64,000 bases of DNA. It comes from Smallanthus sonchifolius (lineage: Eukaryota; Streptophyta; Magnoliopsida; Asterales; Asteraceae). The notes beneath the pieces were generated by a model, which saw only the letters and a program-made list of their open reading frames with translations, ran no database searches and was not told where the DNA came from. Below, one piece after another: positions 10,388-22,190 of this stretch. Positions within the stretch are counted from its first letter, which is position 1; each line of letters starts with the position of its first letter. Location of the stretch: positions 124,001-188,000 of the forward strand of contig JAKNSE010000037.1 in assembly GCA_023525975.1 (NCBI GenBank), in the 5' to 3' direction. The position numbers and the translations under genes are program-made.

Positions 10388-13300
10388 TCACAGCATCTGC
10401 TCCTTAGCTTCCATCATCTTTTTGTAATCAAGACAGAACTTGATCAACTTGTCGTATTTGGCAGAGAGAAGCTTCGTCCATTCGTCAGTGTGGATGCAGT
10501 ACTTGTCGGCTAGTACCTCCAGATCGTTCACAGAAAAGTTGATGAAGCAGACTTCATCAAATATCCTGATCACTTCCTTTGGCACAATATTTCCACTTGC
10601 TGACTTACCTTTACTCATTACCACAGCCTCGCCTATTTTTGGATCAACGTACCAGTACCACATGTCACCAAAAATATCCTGAGGTAACTTGCTCAGGAAT
10701 CTTAGTTTCACATCGCACTAGCTTGTATACCAATCTCTTTATGAGCTTCTTAGTCACAGGATGCACAGCGTGCTTATCCTTGACTCTTCTGGGCACCTGA
10801 GGCTTGAGGTATTCAAATTTCCCTGATCTTGCTTCCCGCTGTGGAGTTACCCACAAACCCATTGCTACTGCATGATTCGAGTGACTTAGCAGATCGCGGT
10901 TTGCGAGGTTAACTAGGTCGTACTTGGGCAAAGAGTTGAACACCTCACTGGTGGGTTTCAAGTATTGAACCCCCCCAGATCTTTTGATGGCGAACAGCTG
11001 CTTGTCCTCCTCGAACCTAACAGCTAAGATCATACATGTCGCTCCGTGCTTGTCTGTGATAGACGTCTTTTACCACACGGGAGCTGGACCCTTTGTAGAT
11101 GCAGAAGGCATGTCTTTCTCTTTTTGTGCCTCGGGGTCCACATGTATAGGGTCGACCGGGGAGGCTTCAGTTGTAGTTTCAACATTACTTGTCGTGTCAA
11201 CTGAGCATGTTTCGAGCAGAGATTCGAGCGATGGTACTTCAAATATCTCACCATCTTCTAACTCATACTTACCTTCCCCGTCGCCCTTGGGAATCTCAAT
11301 CACCACATCATCGTCATCCTCGTTCCAGTCATCACCAGAGTCGATCTCTCCTTCTTCCAGATTAAGGAGAGCATCGATCTGTGCCTCTTTGGAATAGTCA
11401 GGCTCTAAATAGAGGATCTCATCATCAGATAAGTCCTTGAGCATGTCAGCCGCTGATTTCCCTTTATCTCCGCCACCACCACCTGAGGTATCACCACCCT
11501 CTTGTTGAGTAGACTCCCCCTCAGCCAATGGAACAGAAGAGATGGGCACAATCGCCAAAGCTAGGTGCTCACCTCCACTAGGACTGACTTCAGGATCCTT
11601 GTCTTTATCATCATCCTTAGTCAGATCGACTGGATGACAAGACTCGGCACCGGTGGATTTCTTTTCTTTGTCTTTCTCTTTCTCTTTCTCTTTCTCTGTC
11701 TCCTTCTCCCCCTGAGCACCTAGCTTCGCAGTCAGTTCACCAACTAATTTGACCATAGCTTCGTGCTCCTTCCTTTGTAGATCCAGCCTTAGCTCCATGG
11801 AAGTTCTGTGGGCTAGAATCATGTCATTAGTCTTCATCAACAGTTCATTCTGTGCCATGACATTCTTCAACCGTTCATCAGTCCCTGTTCTCTGGCTACG
11901 CAGAATCCTAACTTCATCCGCCAGAGAGTTTATCTGTGCTTGTTGAGCATCAGAATCCTCTTTTGACTTTTGAATAGTCTTCAACAAGCTAGCAACTTGG
12001 GTTTCTAGCACATCGATCCTAGCTTCATTTGGATCCGGATGCCTAGATGATGAGGCTTCGGTGTTGTGGATGGGGGAAGAGAAGATTGTGTCAAAGTCGA
12101 ACCCCTGTGAGAAATCACCGTAGTTAAAGGGTTGACCTGACGGCTCATTGGTGGGTGTTGGGATGGGGGATGTAATGATGGGAGTTATGGTTGGGGTGAT
12201 GGTGACTGACTCCATGAAAAGTGGAGCAGTCACCGTCACCTGGACGGTTGGAGTAGGGAGGTTCACCGTCACAGGAATCACCTCTGTGACCGCCGTGACT
12301 GCCACATCTGATTGTACCAGTGGCCTTCTCCTCCTTCTATACAGTTGCTGTGCTGGCGGGGTAGATTCTGACTCTGGACTGGCAGCTTCAACTTGTACTG
12401 GCTGCACAGTCGGAATCTCTTCAACCCTGGGGATAGCAACCTCTTGCCGATCGCCCCTTTTCTTGTTGGCACTATCACGCCTTTGTCTTTGTAGAGCAGC
12501 GTCAGAGTCGGAATCCGGCTCATATTCGCTGCTCGAGCTTTGTCGTTTTCTTTTTGAAGACGACGCAGGCAGGGTTACCTGTGCCGACCTTCTCGGATGT
12601 GCATGTGATGGTGCGTCATCGGAATCAGAAGAATCTGATTCTGTTTCCTCTGAATCGGATTCCTCAGCACCACCAACATCACCTTCATCATCACCTTCAT
12701 TATCATCATGCTCTTCCTCTTGCTCTTCACCAGAGTCATCACTCATCTCTGGTGCTGAGTTGGGACTATACCAGTTCCAATCTTCAGGAGCGACGTATGC
12801 TTCATTCAGTAGGTGGCCAAAGAGTTCAGTGTGCGCAGGGGTAGGTTCTACACTGCCTGGCTTTAGAAACTGAGCAAAGACTCTCTTGTCCACCCTTTTT
12901 ACCTGCAGTCTCTCCCCGATAGCACGTAGGTTTGGCAATGCATCATCGATAAGGAGCTGCACAAACCTCGGGTACAAAAGGAACCTGAACCTCTCTGCTG
13001 TATTTATCTAGTCATTGAGTGCTTTGAAGATATAGCGAGAGAAGTTGTAGCCCCGATTGAGAGACATGCCCACCATGGCCGCTGCAAGGTCATGACCCAT
13101 GGCATCTTTCCCCGCTTTCCTGGATGAGATGCACACGATCATGATGTGGGCAAAGTAACGCCATTGATCCAATACCCACATCTTCTTGTAAGAAGCATAG
13201 TCCCTAGCCCCGACATATCCCATTCTGTGCCTCCAACACCCATCCACGTAGTAATCTGGATAGGATGTCGGGTCGGTGGCAAGGTCTCCGAACTGCAATA

Positions 13301-13568
13301 CTCTCCTTATTGTATCCTCAGAGATAGCAATAGCCCGACCGTCAACGGTAGCCCTTATGACATTCGAGGATACCGTGCAATCGTGCTCTGCAGTCTCCCA
13401 GAATTGCTCCAGGTAAGGTCTTGAGACTGTTGGGTTTGCTGAGATTGCATAACTTATTCTTGATCTATTCAGAAAATCCACAATCTCCCTGTATTGCAAG
13501 GCTGCGCCTTTCCATTCTGGTTCGGTGTTAGCCACTAGGTTGAATTCGTCAGTGAATGCACGAGCCAT
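10388..13568 (-). pseudogene. Copia third ORF (SIRE-type accessory protein), broken
   Basis: This extra gene lies after pol, where SIRE-type elements carry an env-like or unknown ORF. The ATG at 13568 follows TTTGCAGGCT, a good splice acceptor, so it may be made from a spliced RNA. The N-terminal 200 codons form a compact domain (YLEQFWETAEHD, WVLDQWRYFAHIMIVCIS, NRGYNFSRYIFKALND) of a type I recognise from copia-linked ORFs of Asteraceae. A long acidic and Ser-rich region, a basic patch (KRKRQ), a coiled coil around 11990-11720 and a K/E repeat follow. A third block (10711-10388) contains MWYWYVDPKIGEAV. It is broken by in-frame TAG at 13010-13008, TAA at 11072-11070 and a one-base frameshift near 10680. 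No membrane segment is visible, so an envelope role is doubtful. Confidence 0.8.
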
Positions 13569-15764
13569 AGCCTGCAAACACACATAGAAAACATATTCAG
13601 AACAACTTATAACACTGGAAGTAGACACACATGACATAGTATAGTAGTTACACTTTGAAAAAATTTTCAGATTTAGGAAAAATTTCTAAGTGTTGGTCCT
13701 GCGCACTTAGCAAGTGCGCAGGATTTTCCTCTTGCGTACTTAACAAGTACGTAAAAAGTATTTCTTGTGTACTTGCTAAGTGCGCAAGAACAACCCTTAG
13801 TAAAAATTTCAGAAACTTGAAAACATCACAGATTGTTCCAATACCGGGTCGAGTAGGTCACCACTAAGTCGGACTCAACGATTCTAACTCATGGGACCAT
13901 TATCGACACCAGTAACTACCAAAACACACCATTTTGTGACCTAGACCGTCTCCGACCCACTGTCGGTTCATCTTCAACCAACAGAACAATCTAAGACTAA
14001 AAAAGGATGATTATAGAATCGATTAAGTGACCTATTAGCATCTAGTGTCAATAAGTTACCCAGACAACCCCATATTACCCCAAATTTTGTCGGAATTAAC
14101 CTAAAAAGATTCTAAGTCAGAAAAACGGTCCAAATGTCATGAATCAATGGATGGAATTGGCCTATAATCTCACCACTGAGATGAAATACGAAGATGACAA
14201 TGTGTACGGGATGAAACGATGGATTGGACACAAGCGATTTTGAGAGTAAAATTGCAAGGGGGAAACTTTGGGTTTGAAAGCGTAAAGCTTGAGAAAAGTT
14301 CTAAGTCTCTGATTTATACCCCTCAATTAATGTTCGTGCGTACTTGTTAAGTGCGCACAAATTAACTCTTGCGTACTTAACAAGTGCGCAAGGCTTAACA
14401 CTTGCGTACTTGTTAAGTGCGCAAGTGTTACTTCGTGCATACTTGACAAGTGCGCACAACCCTTAAGTGCGCAATTTTCAACTCAGAATTTATGAAGATT
14501 TTCAAGTCAAATAACGAACAAGATAAAAATATTCAACCAAGAGGATTCAAATGCAATTCATGAAGATTAAACATAAAATATTTTTGGCCTTACTATGCAT
14601 AAACTTAAAAACTTAAAATCTTTTTGTTCTTTTCAAGATAGATATATACAATCATTTACACAAGCTATTTTTGATCAAAGACACGAGCAGAGGATCATAT
14701 CAGGCTAACTTATAGCAAAAACGATACAATATAAACATCAAAGATTATGGGATCATGTCATGTATTACTCTTTATTCATACGTAATAAGCACATAAACAA
14801 GTAATTCAAGTTTACAATATTATAAGATTTGAAACTATAAGCATCTTTGTATCACGTTCTTGTGTATTAAGGCATTAATTATAAGATATACAACGTGTAC
14901 CCCACTGAGATGCTATGATATTTTGCACTATCTTCAAGGCATCTAAGATTTTTCAATTATTTTCTTAATTTTCAGAATGAAGTTACATTAATTAGCACAG
15001 AAAAATCAATCAGAATCCATAAGGATTATCAGGAATCATAAGATTCAGAGTCGAGTGATTCTTTTGTCTTGGTTTCATGTGATTTTCTTCTTTGAATATC
15101 GGTATGATGATTCGGGATAATGAACATGGTGTTTGATTATAAGGTAAGGGGATCCAACTTTTATCTGGATTTGATTTCAATGAACCAGGAATGATTCAAG
15201 GGTGAATACATGCTCAACGGTTAATGTATAGACATGTCTTGATTCAATCTCTCCTTGCATACTTGTGAGTATGGGCAGTGAGATGAACCGCATAAATTGT
15301 GCTAACAACATAACCCGAAACTGATCTCAAAAGAAAATTATTGTCAAAATCTAACATCATTTATCTGATAGTGATCTTTTCTAATCTTTTACTCACACAC
15401 GCTTGCAAACATGGGTTCAAATCACAGTTGTAATTTAGATTTAGTTTCCACACTACTAGTGATTCAAAGACGCTTACAGCCTACTGACAATTCAAATTAC
15501 TTGTAAATAAACAGATTAAAAACATAATAATTTTAAACAGATAAGTAAGCATGACGCAATCATTTCCCATATGAGCAGTCTATGAAGTTTAGATCATTTC
15601 TGATGTACTATCATTTCCTCTTTTCTCAAGTTAACTTTGAAATTTTCTCAATTTTTTTTTTATTTTTGTAAAATATTTTAAAAACTAAAAGAACTGTACA
15701 GAAAATTTAAAAGAATTGAAAATTTAACTTCCATGAATTGAAATGATTTAAGAAAACTTAGTTT
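13569..15764 (-). other. Copia spacer between RT-RNase H and third ORF
   Basis: This is a 2.2 kb AT-rich non-coding spacer. It contains two groups of the hairpin motif also found in the LTRs: about 13700-13790 (three copies) and about 14337-14457 (four copies). Elsewhere I see no gene. A polypyrimidine stretch before 13572 on the minus strand supports splicing into ORF3. Confidence 0.7.
13700..14457. repeat. Hairpin-repeat clusters in the copia spacer
   Basis: Seven copies of a 21-23 bp inverted-repeat motif lie at 13700-13720, 13732-13754, 13765-13788, 14337-14357, 14369-14391, 14402-14424 and 14436-14457. The arms are TGCGCACTT or TTGCGTACTT with the matching AAGTGCGCA or AAGTACGCAA, around a loop of three bases. 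Copies within a cluster are about 32-34 bp apart. The same motif occurs in the LTRs and in the leader. Confidence 0.9.
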
Positions 15765-17410
15765 TCACTCAGGATTGAACATTCCTATCAAGTTGACAAG
15801 ATGCTCAAAACGGGATCGATCAAATGCCTTTGTGAAAAGGTCAGCAAGATTGTCATCCGTGTGAACTTTTTCAAGTTCGATTAAATGCTTTTCAGCACAA
15901 TCACGGATGAAATGATGGCGAATCTCTATATGTTTAGTTTTGGAATGTTTCACCGGGTTATTTGTGATAGAGATGGTGGCATTGTTGTCAATGAATAGAG
16001 GAGTTCCAGTGAAGTTCAAGCCGTAGTCTCGCAATTGCTGCTGAATCCACAATATCTGAGAACAACCGCTAGCTGCAGTAATGTACTCTGCTTCACAAGT
16101 TGAGACAGAAACCGTTGACTGCTTCTTGCACTGCCAGGAGACCAGCCTGTCTCCTAAGAATTGACATCCACCAGAAGTTGACTTTCTATCAAGGTTACAA
16201 CAGCCATAATCTGAATCACTATAGGCTTTGAAGTCGAATGACTGCTGCTTAGAGTACCAAAGACCTAATTGGGGTTTCCCTTTCAGGTATCTGAAAATTC
16301 TCTTTACTGCTATCATATGAGACTCCTTCGGTTGTGACTGAAACCTTGAGCACAAGCACACAGCAAACATTATATCGGGTCTTGAAGCTGTGAGATACAT
16401 AAGTGATCCGATCATCCCAAGGTACAACCTGCTGTCCACATCCTTTCCATCTCTGTCGGGATGCAAACCATGATTGACTGGGATTGGTGTGCCATAAGTA
16501 GTGCTATCACTCATCTTGTATTTTGACAAGATGTCCTGCACGTACTTAGTTTGATGTAGATAAATACCATTCTCTCTTTGACTGACTTGCAGACCTAGAA
16601 AGAATGACAGTTCACCCATATTGCTCATTTCAAACTTGGACTTCATCACCTTCTCGAATTCCCTACACATCCCTTCATTGGTCAACCCAAAGATAATGTC
16701 GTCGACATATACTTGCACAAGAAGAATGTCACCTCCTGCTTTCCGTATGAAGAGATTCGAGTCAATATGTCCACGGTCGAAACCATTAGACAGTAAATGC
16801 TTAGATAATGTCTCATACCATGCCCGCGGTGCTTGATGAAGACCATAAAGTGCTTTGTCGAGCTTGTACACTTTATTGATATTATGCGGATCTTCAAAAC
16901 CTGGAGGTTGAGTGACATAGACTTCTTCATGCACCTTACCATAAAGGAAAGCACTCTTCACATCAAGTTGATAGACCTTGAAGCCGACATATGTGGCATA
17001 AGCCAAGAACAGTCGAATGGCCTCAATTCTAGCAACTGGGGCATATACTTCATTGTAATCCAAGCCCTCTTGTTGATAAAAACCCTGAACAACCAATCTT
17101 ACTTTGTTCTTCACAACTACATAACGATCATCCGTCTTGCATTTGAACACCCATCTGGTACCAATTGGCTGAAAGCCTTTTGGCAAGTCAACTAAATCCC
17201 ACACTTGCAACTTTTGGAATTGAGACAGTTCATCTTGCATCGCCTAAATCCAGCAGTTGTCAGCGAGAGCCTCCTTCACATTCTTCGGCTCTACCTGGGA
17301 CACGAATGCAGCATGCAGACATGTTTCCATGACACCAGTGTCAAATATCTCTGTGTAAAGACTGGTGTTCTCAGTGATGGTTCTATGACGAGTCTAAACA
17401 CCGGCATAAA
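15765..17410 (-). pseudogene. Copia pol: reverse transcriptase and RNase H
   Basis: This part makes cDNA from the element RNA and removes the RNA strand. The long open frame starts at 17240 (MQDELSQFQKLQVW). The RT core has GTRWVFKCK, YAPVARIEAIRLFLA, QLDVKSAFLYG and the catalytic YVDDIIFG near residue 180. RNase H follows with KAYSDSDYG, STCEAEYITAASG and KHIEIRHHFI. The upstream linker from about 17410 is readable in the same frame but contains two in-frame TAG codons (17396-17394 and 17246-17244), and a frameshift near 17416 separates it from the integrase ORF. The whole is therefore not translatable as one polyprotein. Confidence 0.9.
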
Positions 17411-17412
17411 GA

Positions 17413-19167
17413 TCACCTGTTGTCGATTGGATGATTCCTATGCACCCTCATCTCCGGTACAATTGGTTCTTGAATTTCTGGATCTAGATTTGTGCTTAAC
17501 TCCCCCATTTTCTGTGTTCCAGAGGAAGAAGATTCAATGTTAATTGGATCAGCTGGAGCTTCATTTCCTATAATTGTGTTAGGATTGGCTTGAGCGTCAT
17601 CTCCAACAATATGAACACTTTCACTGTTATCACTGTCATGAGTTCTAGATGCAGATGCAGCATTGGAATCAGGAGTTATAATTGGTACAGTAGCACGAGT
17701 AGAAAAACTGGAGTCATTGTCGCCACGCAATAAATCATAGACATTTGCGGCGTCTTCTGCAGATAAGTCAGGAAGATTGAAGGACTTGAATAGCACATCA
17801 TAATCAAAACCCCAAGCTGGACCTTTTGGTTCTGGTGGAGTGCTGTGTTTACTACATTCCACTTCAAACCATTCCTCGACAGTACGAGTTCCTATGTTGT
17901 ACACTCTCTTGCGGCGCGAATTGGCAACATATCCAAAGAAGATGCCTTCCACCGCTTTCGCATGAAATTTAGACTGACGGTCTTTATACTGTAGCAACAA
18001 GGAACAAGGACTACCAAAAGGAACTAGGTAATCAAGATTGGGAAGTCGATTGTTGATCAACTCATAACATGTCTTGTTGTGCCTTTTCACAACCAGAACC
18101 CTGTTTAAGACGTGACAAGCTGTATTAACTGCTTCTGCCCAGAAAGTGACAGGAAGCTTTGCATCTGACAGCATAGTCCTTGCAGTCTCGATCAGTGTTA
18201 TGTTCTTCCGTTCAGCAACTCCATTCTGCTGAGGTATGTACGACGCGCTAAATTCGTGACGGATCCCTCTCTTGAGACAGAAAAGTTCCATCAAATTATA
18301 CTTGAACTCGGTTCCGTTGTCACTCCTTATTCTTCTAACTTTTAGCTTGCAAAGAGATTCCAAGCTCAGGATCAGGTATTGAAGAATATCAGCAGTCTCG
18401 TCTTTTGTACCTAAAAAATGCACCCAAGAAAAACGTGAGAAATCATCAGTTACAACTAGACAGAACGACTTACCTCCAATACTTCTGATACTTATGGGGC
18501 CAAACAGATCCATGTGTAATAGCTTCAAAGGGGTATCGATAGAGTTTTGGAGCTTGGGCTTGTGAGACTTCCGTTGCTGTTTGCCCTTTTTACACGGCAT
18601 ACAGTCATCTGCAACGGTAAACCTCAACTTAGGAACCCCGGTTACCAAACCGTTTCGGACAAGATGATTCATTTTACGATAAGAAATATGTCCGAGTTTC
18701 CTATGCCACAAGATGGAGTCAAGTTCTGTCGCTTTTGTAAGCAAACAAGTAGCAACTGATGAGGTGGTTTTTGCCACGCTCATATCGATCTGATAAGTGT
18801 CGTTTGATCTTGGTGCTCTCATCAGAATCCAGTCTTCGGGAACCTCAAAACCAGGTTTGAGAATCAGACATTCTGACTTGTCAAACATCATCGAGTACTC
18901 CTTGTCACACATTTGGGAGACACTCAACAGGTTATGCTTCAGCTGCTCACAAAAGTTGACATTGTCAAAGCTAACACAACCGTTTGAAACCACGCCTTGA
19001 CACGTGATGCTGCCGCCTTTTTCTCCGGCAAAGGCCACATAGCCGCCTCTGAATGGTTTAACATCTTGAAGCAAGGCCATGTTTCCTGTCATGTGCCGGG
19101 AGCATCCACTATCTACATACCAACGGTTAGAGATAGTACCCTTCGGACGTCCCTGCACGAGTAACAA
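17413..19167 (-). pseudogene. Copia pol: protease and integrase
   Basis: The protease active site WYVDSGCSRHMTG is at residues about 16-28. A GAG-pre-integrase zinc domain follows (LWHRKLGHISYRK and CMPCKKGKQ, the H-H-C-C ligands). The integrase core has MDLFGPISI (first Asp), RSDNGTEF (second Asp) and PQQNGVAERKN (Glu). The C-terminal part ends in a Ser/Asp-rich linker before the frame is lost near 17416. The frame differs from gag: gag stops at 19173. Sequence just before the protease reads TTGTTACTCGTGCAG, which resembles a splice acceptor, so expression might need splicing or recoding; this is an inference. Confidence 0.92.
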
Positions 19168-19172
19168 AAGAA

Positions 19173-22100
19173 TTAGTTAGATTTGGAGACCCAAGCCATT
19201 GTGGTCTTGGGTCGTCCATCCTTCTCAAAATAAACTACTTCTTTCAACTCACAGTCATGATGGTTGTTCGAAATTGGTGAATCTTTGGATGAATTTGGAA
19301 CAGGAGATTGAGAACCTTTAACTTTGTTGTTCCAGGATCTCTTTTGATTCTTAACCAGAACAGTAGACTTTGGCTCAACCACAGCCGGTGAACTTGTGGA
19401 AGCTTCACCTGATTGAGTCTTAGTCAGCTGTTCCAGCTTTCTCAACCTCTTATTCCTTCTTCTTCTTTGTGTCTTAGAGAGTCTAGCCACGGATTTCTCA
19501 CCAGTGCGTGTACTACCAGATGTAGACACATGAGGTACAGCAGGTTGCTTTACCTTTCTTGCAACAGATGGTTTGGCCTCAGATTTAATCTTAGGTTTTC
19601 CCATAGGTTGTACTGGTGGTTTCACCACATTCTGCTTTGGACTTCTGGGAGGTTTCACTATTGGCGACTTAGGGATAACGGCTGGCTGTGAGACAAGAAT
19701 GTGACCAACCATGCCACAATGAAAACACATCCTCTTGTCCACATGAGTTCTCTTGTAAGGCTCATTAGATCTGGCCTTAGATAACTCTCCATTATGAGCA
19801 GGAGGAGTTGGTTTATGAACAGGAGTCTGACCTTTTTCAGTTTGGTTTTTTGGGGTATAATACTTTTGCAAATTCTCTTTGTAACCAAGCCCATAATGAG
19901 CTGAAAAAGCCTCTTTCTTAACTTGGTTAATATTTTTATAACCCCCGTAAAGCATTACCTTAAGTTTATCATTTGTTTCAATGATATCAGGTTCAGTTAA
20001 AATGCAGTTATCACCATTAGTGATAATGTTTTTGTGGACTTTCTGTTCAGTCAACAACTCCTCAGAGACTACTCCTTCAGGGCAAGTGTTAACCGATCCA
20101 TCTTCAGAAACAGTAACATACTCCTCACTAGATGTGGAGTTAGCCTTACTTGAGGATTCATCCTTTTTAGGGGAATCATCCTTATCAGAGGACTCATCTA
20201 GACAGGTGAGATCAATGTCTATCAAGCTATTGACAAACTTCCCACTTATTGGTGGAGGAATGGCATTGGTACCAAGACCTAGGCCCTTCAATTTCCTCAC
20301 TACTGATTCGTAGTGCTCCACCACAAAGCGAGAGTTTTTCAACTTCTCATTTGTACATTTTAACTGCAGGATCTCATTTTGCAGTTTGTTGATTTCATTG
20401 TTCCGTTTTTCTAACCCCCTATATGCAACATCCAAGTGAACTTGTTGCTCACTTATTTGTAAAGAATATTCACATTTTTCTTTTTTCAACGTTTCAACAG
20501 ACTCTTTAAAACGTTTTTCGTTTTCTTTGTAATTATGAGCTGCCATAGTTAGGGGTTCGATTTTGTCTTGGAGCTTAGAAATTTCAAGCTTTAGCCCTAG
20601 ACATTTAGAACAAGAAATAACAGAGAAAGGGTTAGAATCTACCTCAGATGATGAACTCTGTGCTTCTCCAATGGCCATGAGAGCAACGGCAGTGGTAGAC
20701 TCCTTTTCAACAGCTACAGAAGCTTCCATCTCCTTAGCTTCTTTTCTCTCAGCCTCCATCAGCTCCATGATCTCAGCCATGAGACCAACCTGTGTTTGAG
20801 CAATGATGGCGTCCTCTAGATGAACACCCCAATCAAATTTTTCGTCATGCTGAGCTACCAGTGCATTTGACGAACCACCTTGGTGTTGATTGTGGTGGCT
20901 AGTGTTGTTGTGGCCGTGGCTGTTTCCCTGGCTAGGTCTGGTGAAACCAGAGGCCGGTGCTCGGTCTTTTTGACACTCACGAGCAAAGTGTCCATAGTTC
21001 AGACACTTGTAGCATTTGGCCTTGGATTTATCAAATCCAACCTTGGCATTAGAATGTCCACCAATGAACTTTCTTCCTGTTCTGTTCAGGAAACGCTTGG
21101 CCCTCCTCAAAAGCATGGCCATATTCCATTGAATATCCATGTCCTCAATATCATCAGGATCCACTTGGTTAAAGTCTTCTTCAATAGTTTCAGGATCCGT
21201 TAGCTTGCCGCCTATGAAATTCTCATACGCAAGCATACATGATGAAAACAATGCTACATGATCTTCAGCTATTTTGACTATTGCAGAATGGTTAGCTGAA
21301 GACGTAGCTGGAGGATTTCTTGAGGTGTGTTGATGATTAGTTCCCAACCCTGATCCGGATGCATAACAAGCATGACCACCACACCCATTTGAGTGGTCTT
21401 CTTCATTGGAGTGTCCAGTAAAGAGGGCAATTCCAGAGCCCGATGATTTTGAAGTGGAAGTCGTCCCATGATACATGGAAGGGTCCTGTATCTGAGGTCT
21501 TCCCGAGCTCTCCTTCTTTATAAGATTCATGTTATGAGCTTGAATCTTACCAATAGCCTCATCTACTGTTAACTCATACAATTTAGGATTTTCCCTCATC
21601 AAGGTTGTATACATCTCAAACTTTGGTGGCAAAGCATCAATAAATTTTTCCACCAGTTCTTCATCGGGATATTTCAGTTCAAAAGCTTTCAACTCCATTT
21701 GTAAATGATAGAATCTAGAGATGAGATCATCTAACGATTCATTTTCCATGAAATTGAAGCATTCATACTGCTTCCGGAGAAGATCCCGCTTACTCTTCTT
21801 AATGTCACTGTTCCCCTCAAATCTTTTCTGAAGTGCTTTCCAAAGATCCTTGGAGGTGTCATAGCCTCGGAAACTGTGAAACAATTCCCGAGTTAATGAC
21901 ATAGTGATTGAGCCAAGAGCCTTCTTTTCCCGATCATAAGCTTTCTTTTGTTCTTCATCAAGCTTAGAGATGGGCTTTGGCACCTCTTCATCAAGATAGA
22001 TGTGTGTGGGATGCTTATATACCTCAATGATTGGTATCCATAATGATGAGTCGGTGTATGAAATGTAGTGCTCAAAACGCGCCTTCCAATTGGAATAATC

Positions 22101-22190
22101 GTTTACATTTAATAGTTTAGGCGGTTTCTGAGGTGTACCGATCTCATTATCATAATTTAACACGTTTCCAAGATTCTGAAGGTTCGACAT
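19173..22190 (-). CDS. Copia gag, SIRE type, intact
   Basis: This is the 1005-codon structural protein of the copia element. It starts MSNLQNLGNVLNYDN at 22190. Residues about 25-260 form the copia gag core, with YSNWKARFEHYI, DLWKALQKRFEGN and LDDLISRFYHLQMELKAF. A zinc knuckle CYKCLNYGHFAREC lies near residue 390. A long coiled coil spans about 530-640 (repeated K/E/L/Q with NNEINKLQNEILQLK). A second, degenerate knuckle CFHCGMVGHILVS near 820 lacks the last Cys. A very basic Pro/Lys-rich tail follows, ending KTTMAWVSKSN. No stop or frameshift is seen. Length far above the usual copia gag of 300-400 residues is a SIRE/Maximus trait. Confidence 0.93.
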   Translation of the reverse strand: MSNLQNLGNVLNYDNEIGTPQKPPKLLNVNDYSNWKARFEHYISYTDSSLWIPIIEVYKHPTHIYLDEEVPKPISKLDEEQKKAYDREKKALGSITMSLTRELFHSFRGYDTSKDLWKALQKRFEGNSDIKKSKRDLLRKQYECFNFMENESLDDLISRFYHLQMELKAFELKYPDEELVEKFIDALPPKFEMYTTLMRENPKLYELTVDEAIGKIQAHNMNLIKKESSGRPQIQDPSMYHGTTSTSKSSGSGIALFTGHSNEEDHSNGCGGHACYASGSGLGTNHQHTSRNPPATSSANHSAIVKIAEDHVALFSSCMLAYENFIGGKLTDPETIEEDFNQVDPDDIEDMDIQWNMAMLLRRAKRFLNRTGRKFIGGHSNAKVGFDKSKAKCYKCLNYGHFARECQKDRAPASGFTRPSQGNSHGHNNTSHHNQHQGGSSNALVAQHDEKFDWGVHLEDAIIAQTQVGLMAEIMELMEAERKEAKEMEASVAVEKESTTAVALMAIGEAQSSSSEVDSNPFSVISCSKCLGLKLEISKLQDKIEPLTMAAHNYKENEKRFKESVETLKKEKCEYSLQISEQQVHLDVAYRGLEKRNNEINKLQNEILQLKCTNEKLKNSRFVVEHYESVVRKLKGLGLGTNAIPPPISGKFVNSLIDIDLTCLDESSDKDDSPKKDESSSKANSTSSEEYVTVSEDGSVNTCPEGVVSEELLTEQKVHKNIITNGDNCILTEPDIIETNDKLKVMLYGGYKNINQVKKEAFSAHYGLGYKENLQKYYTPKNQTEKGQTPVHKPTPPAHNGELSKARSNEPYKRTHVDKRMCFHCGMVGHILVSQPAVIPKSPIVKPPRSPKQNVVKPPVQPMGKPKIKSEAKPSVARKVKQPAVPHVSTSGSTRTGEKSVARLSKTQRRRRNKRLRKLEQLTKTQSGEASTSSPAVVEPKSTVLVKNQKRSWNNKVKGSQSPVPNSSKDSPISNNHHDCELKEVVYFEKDGRPKTTMAWVSKSN

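Noticed and set aside
12148..12873. A 241-codon plus-strand open frame rich in Ser, Val and Thr
   Set aside because: It is the complement of the acidic/Ser-rich region of the copia third ORF, has no domain and fits its codon bias in reverse.
13700..14457. Regularly spaced palindromic repeats as a CRISPR-like array
   Set aside because: This is plant nuclear DNA inside a retrotransposon, the repeats are diverged and have no unique spacers of constant length, and the same motif occurs in the LTRs.
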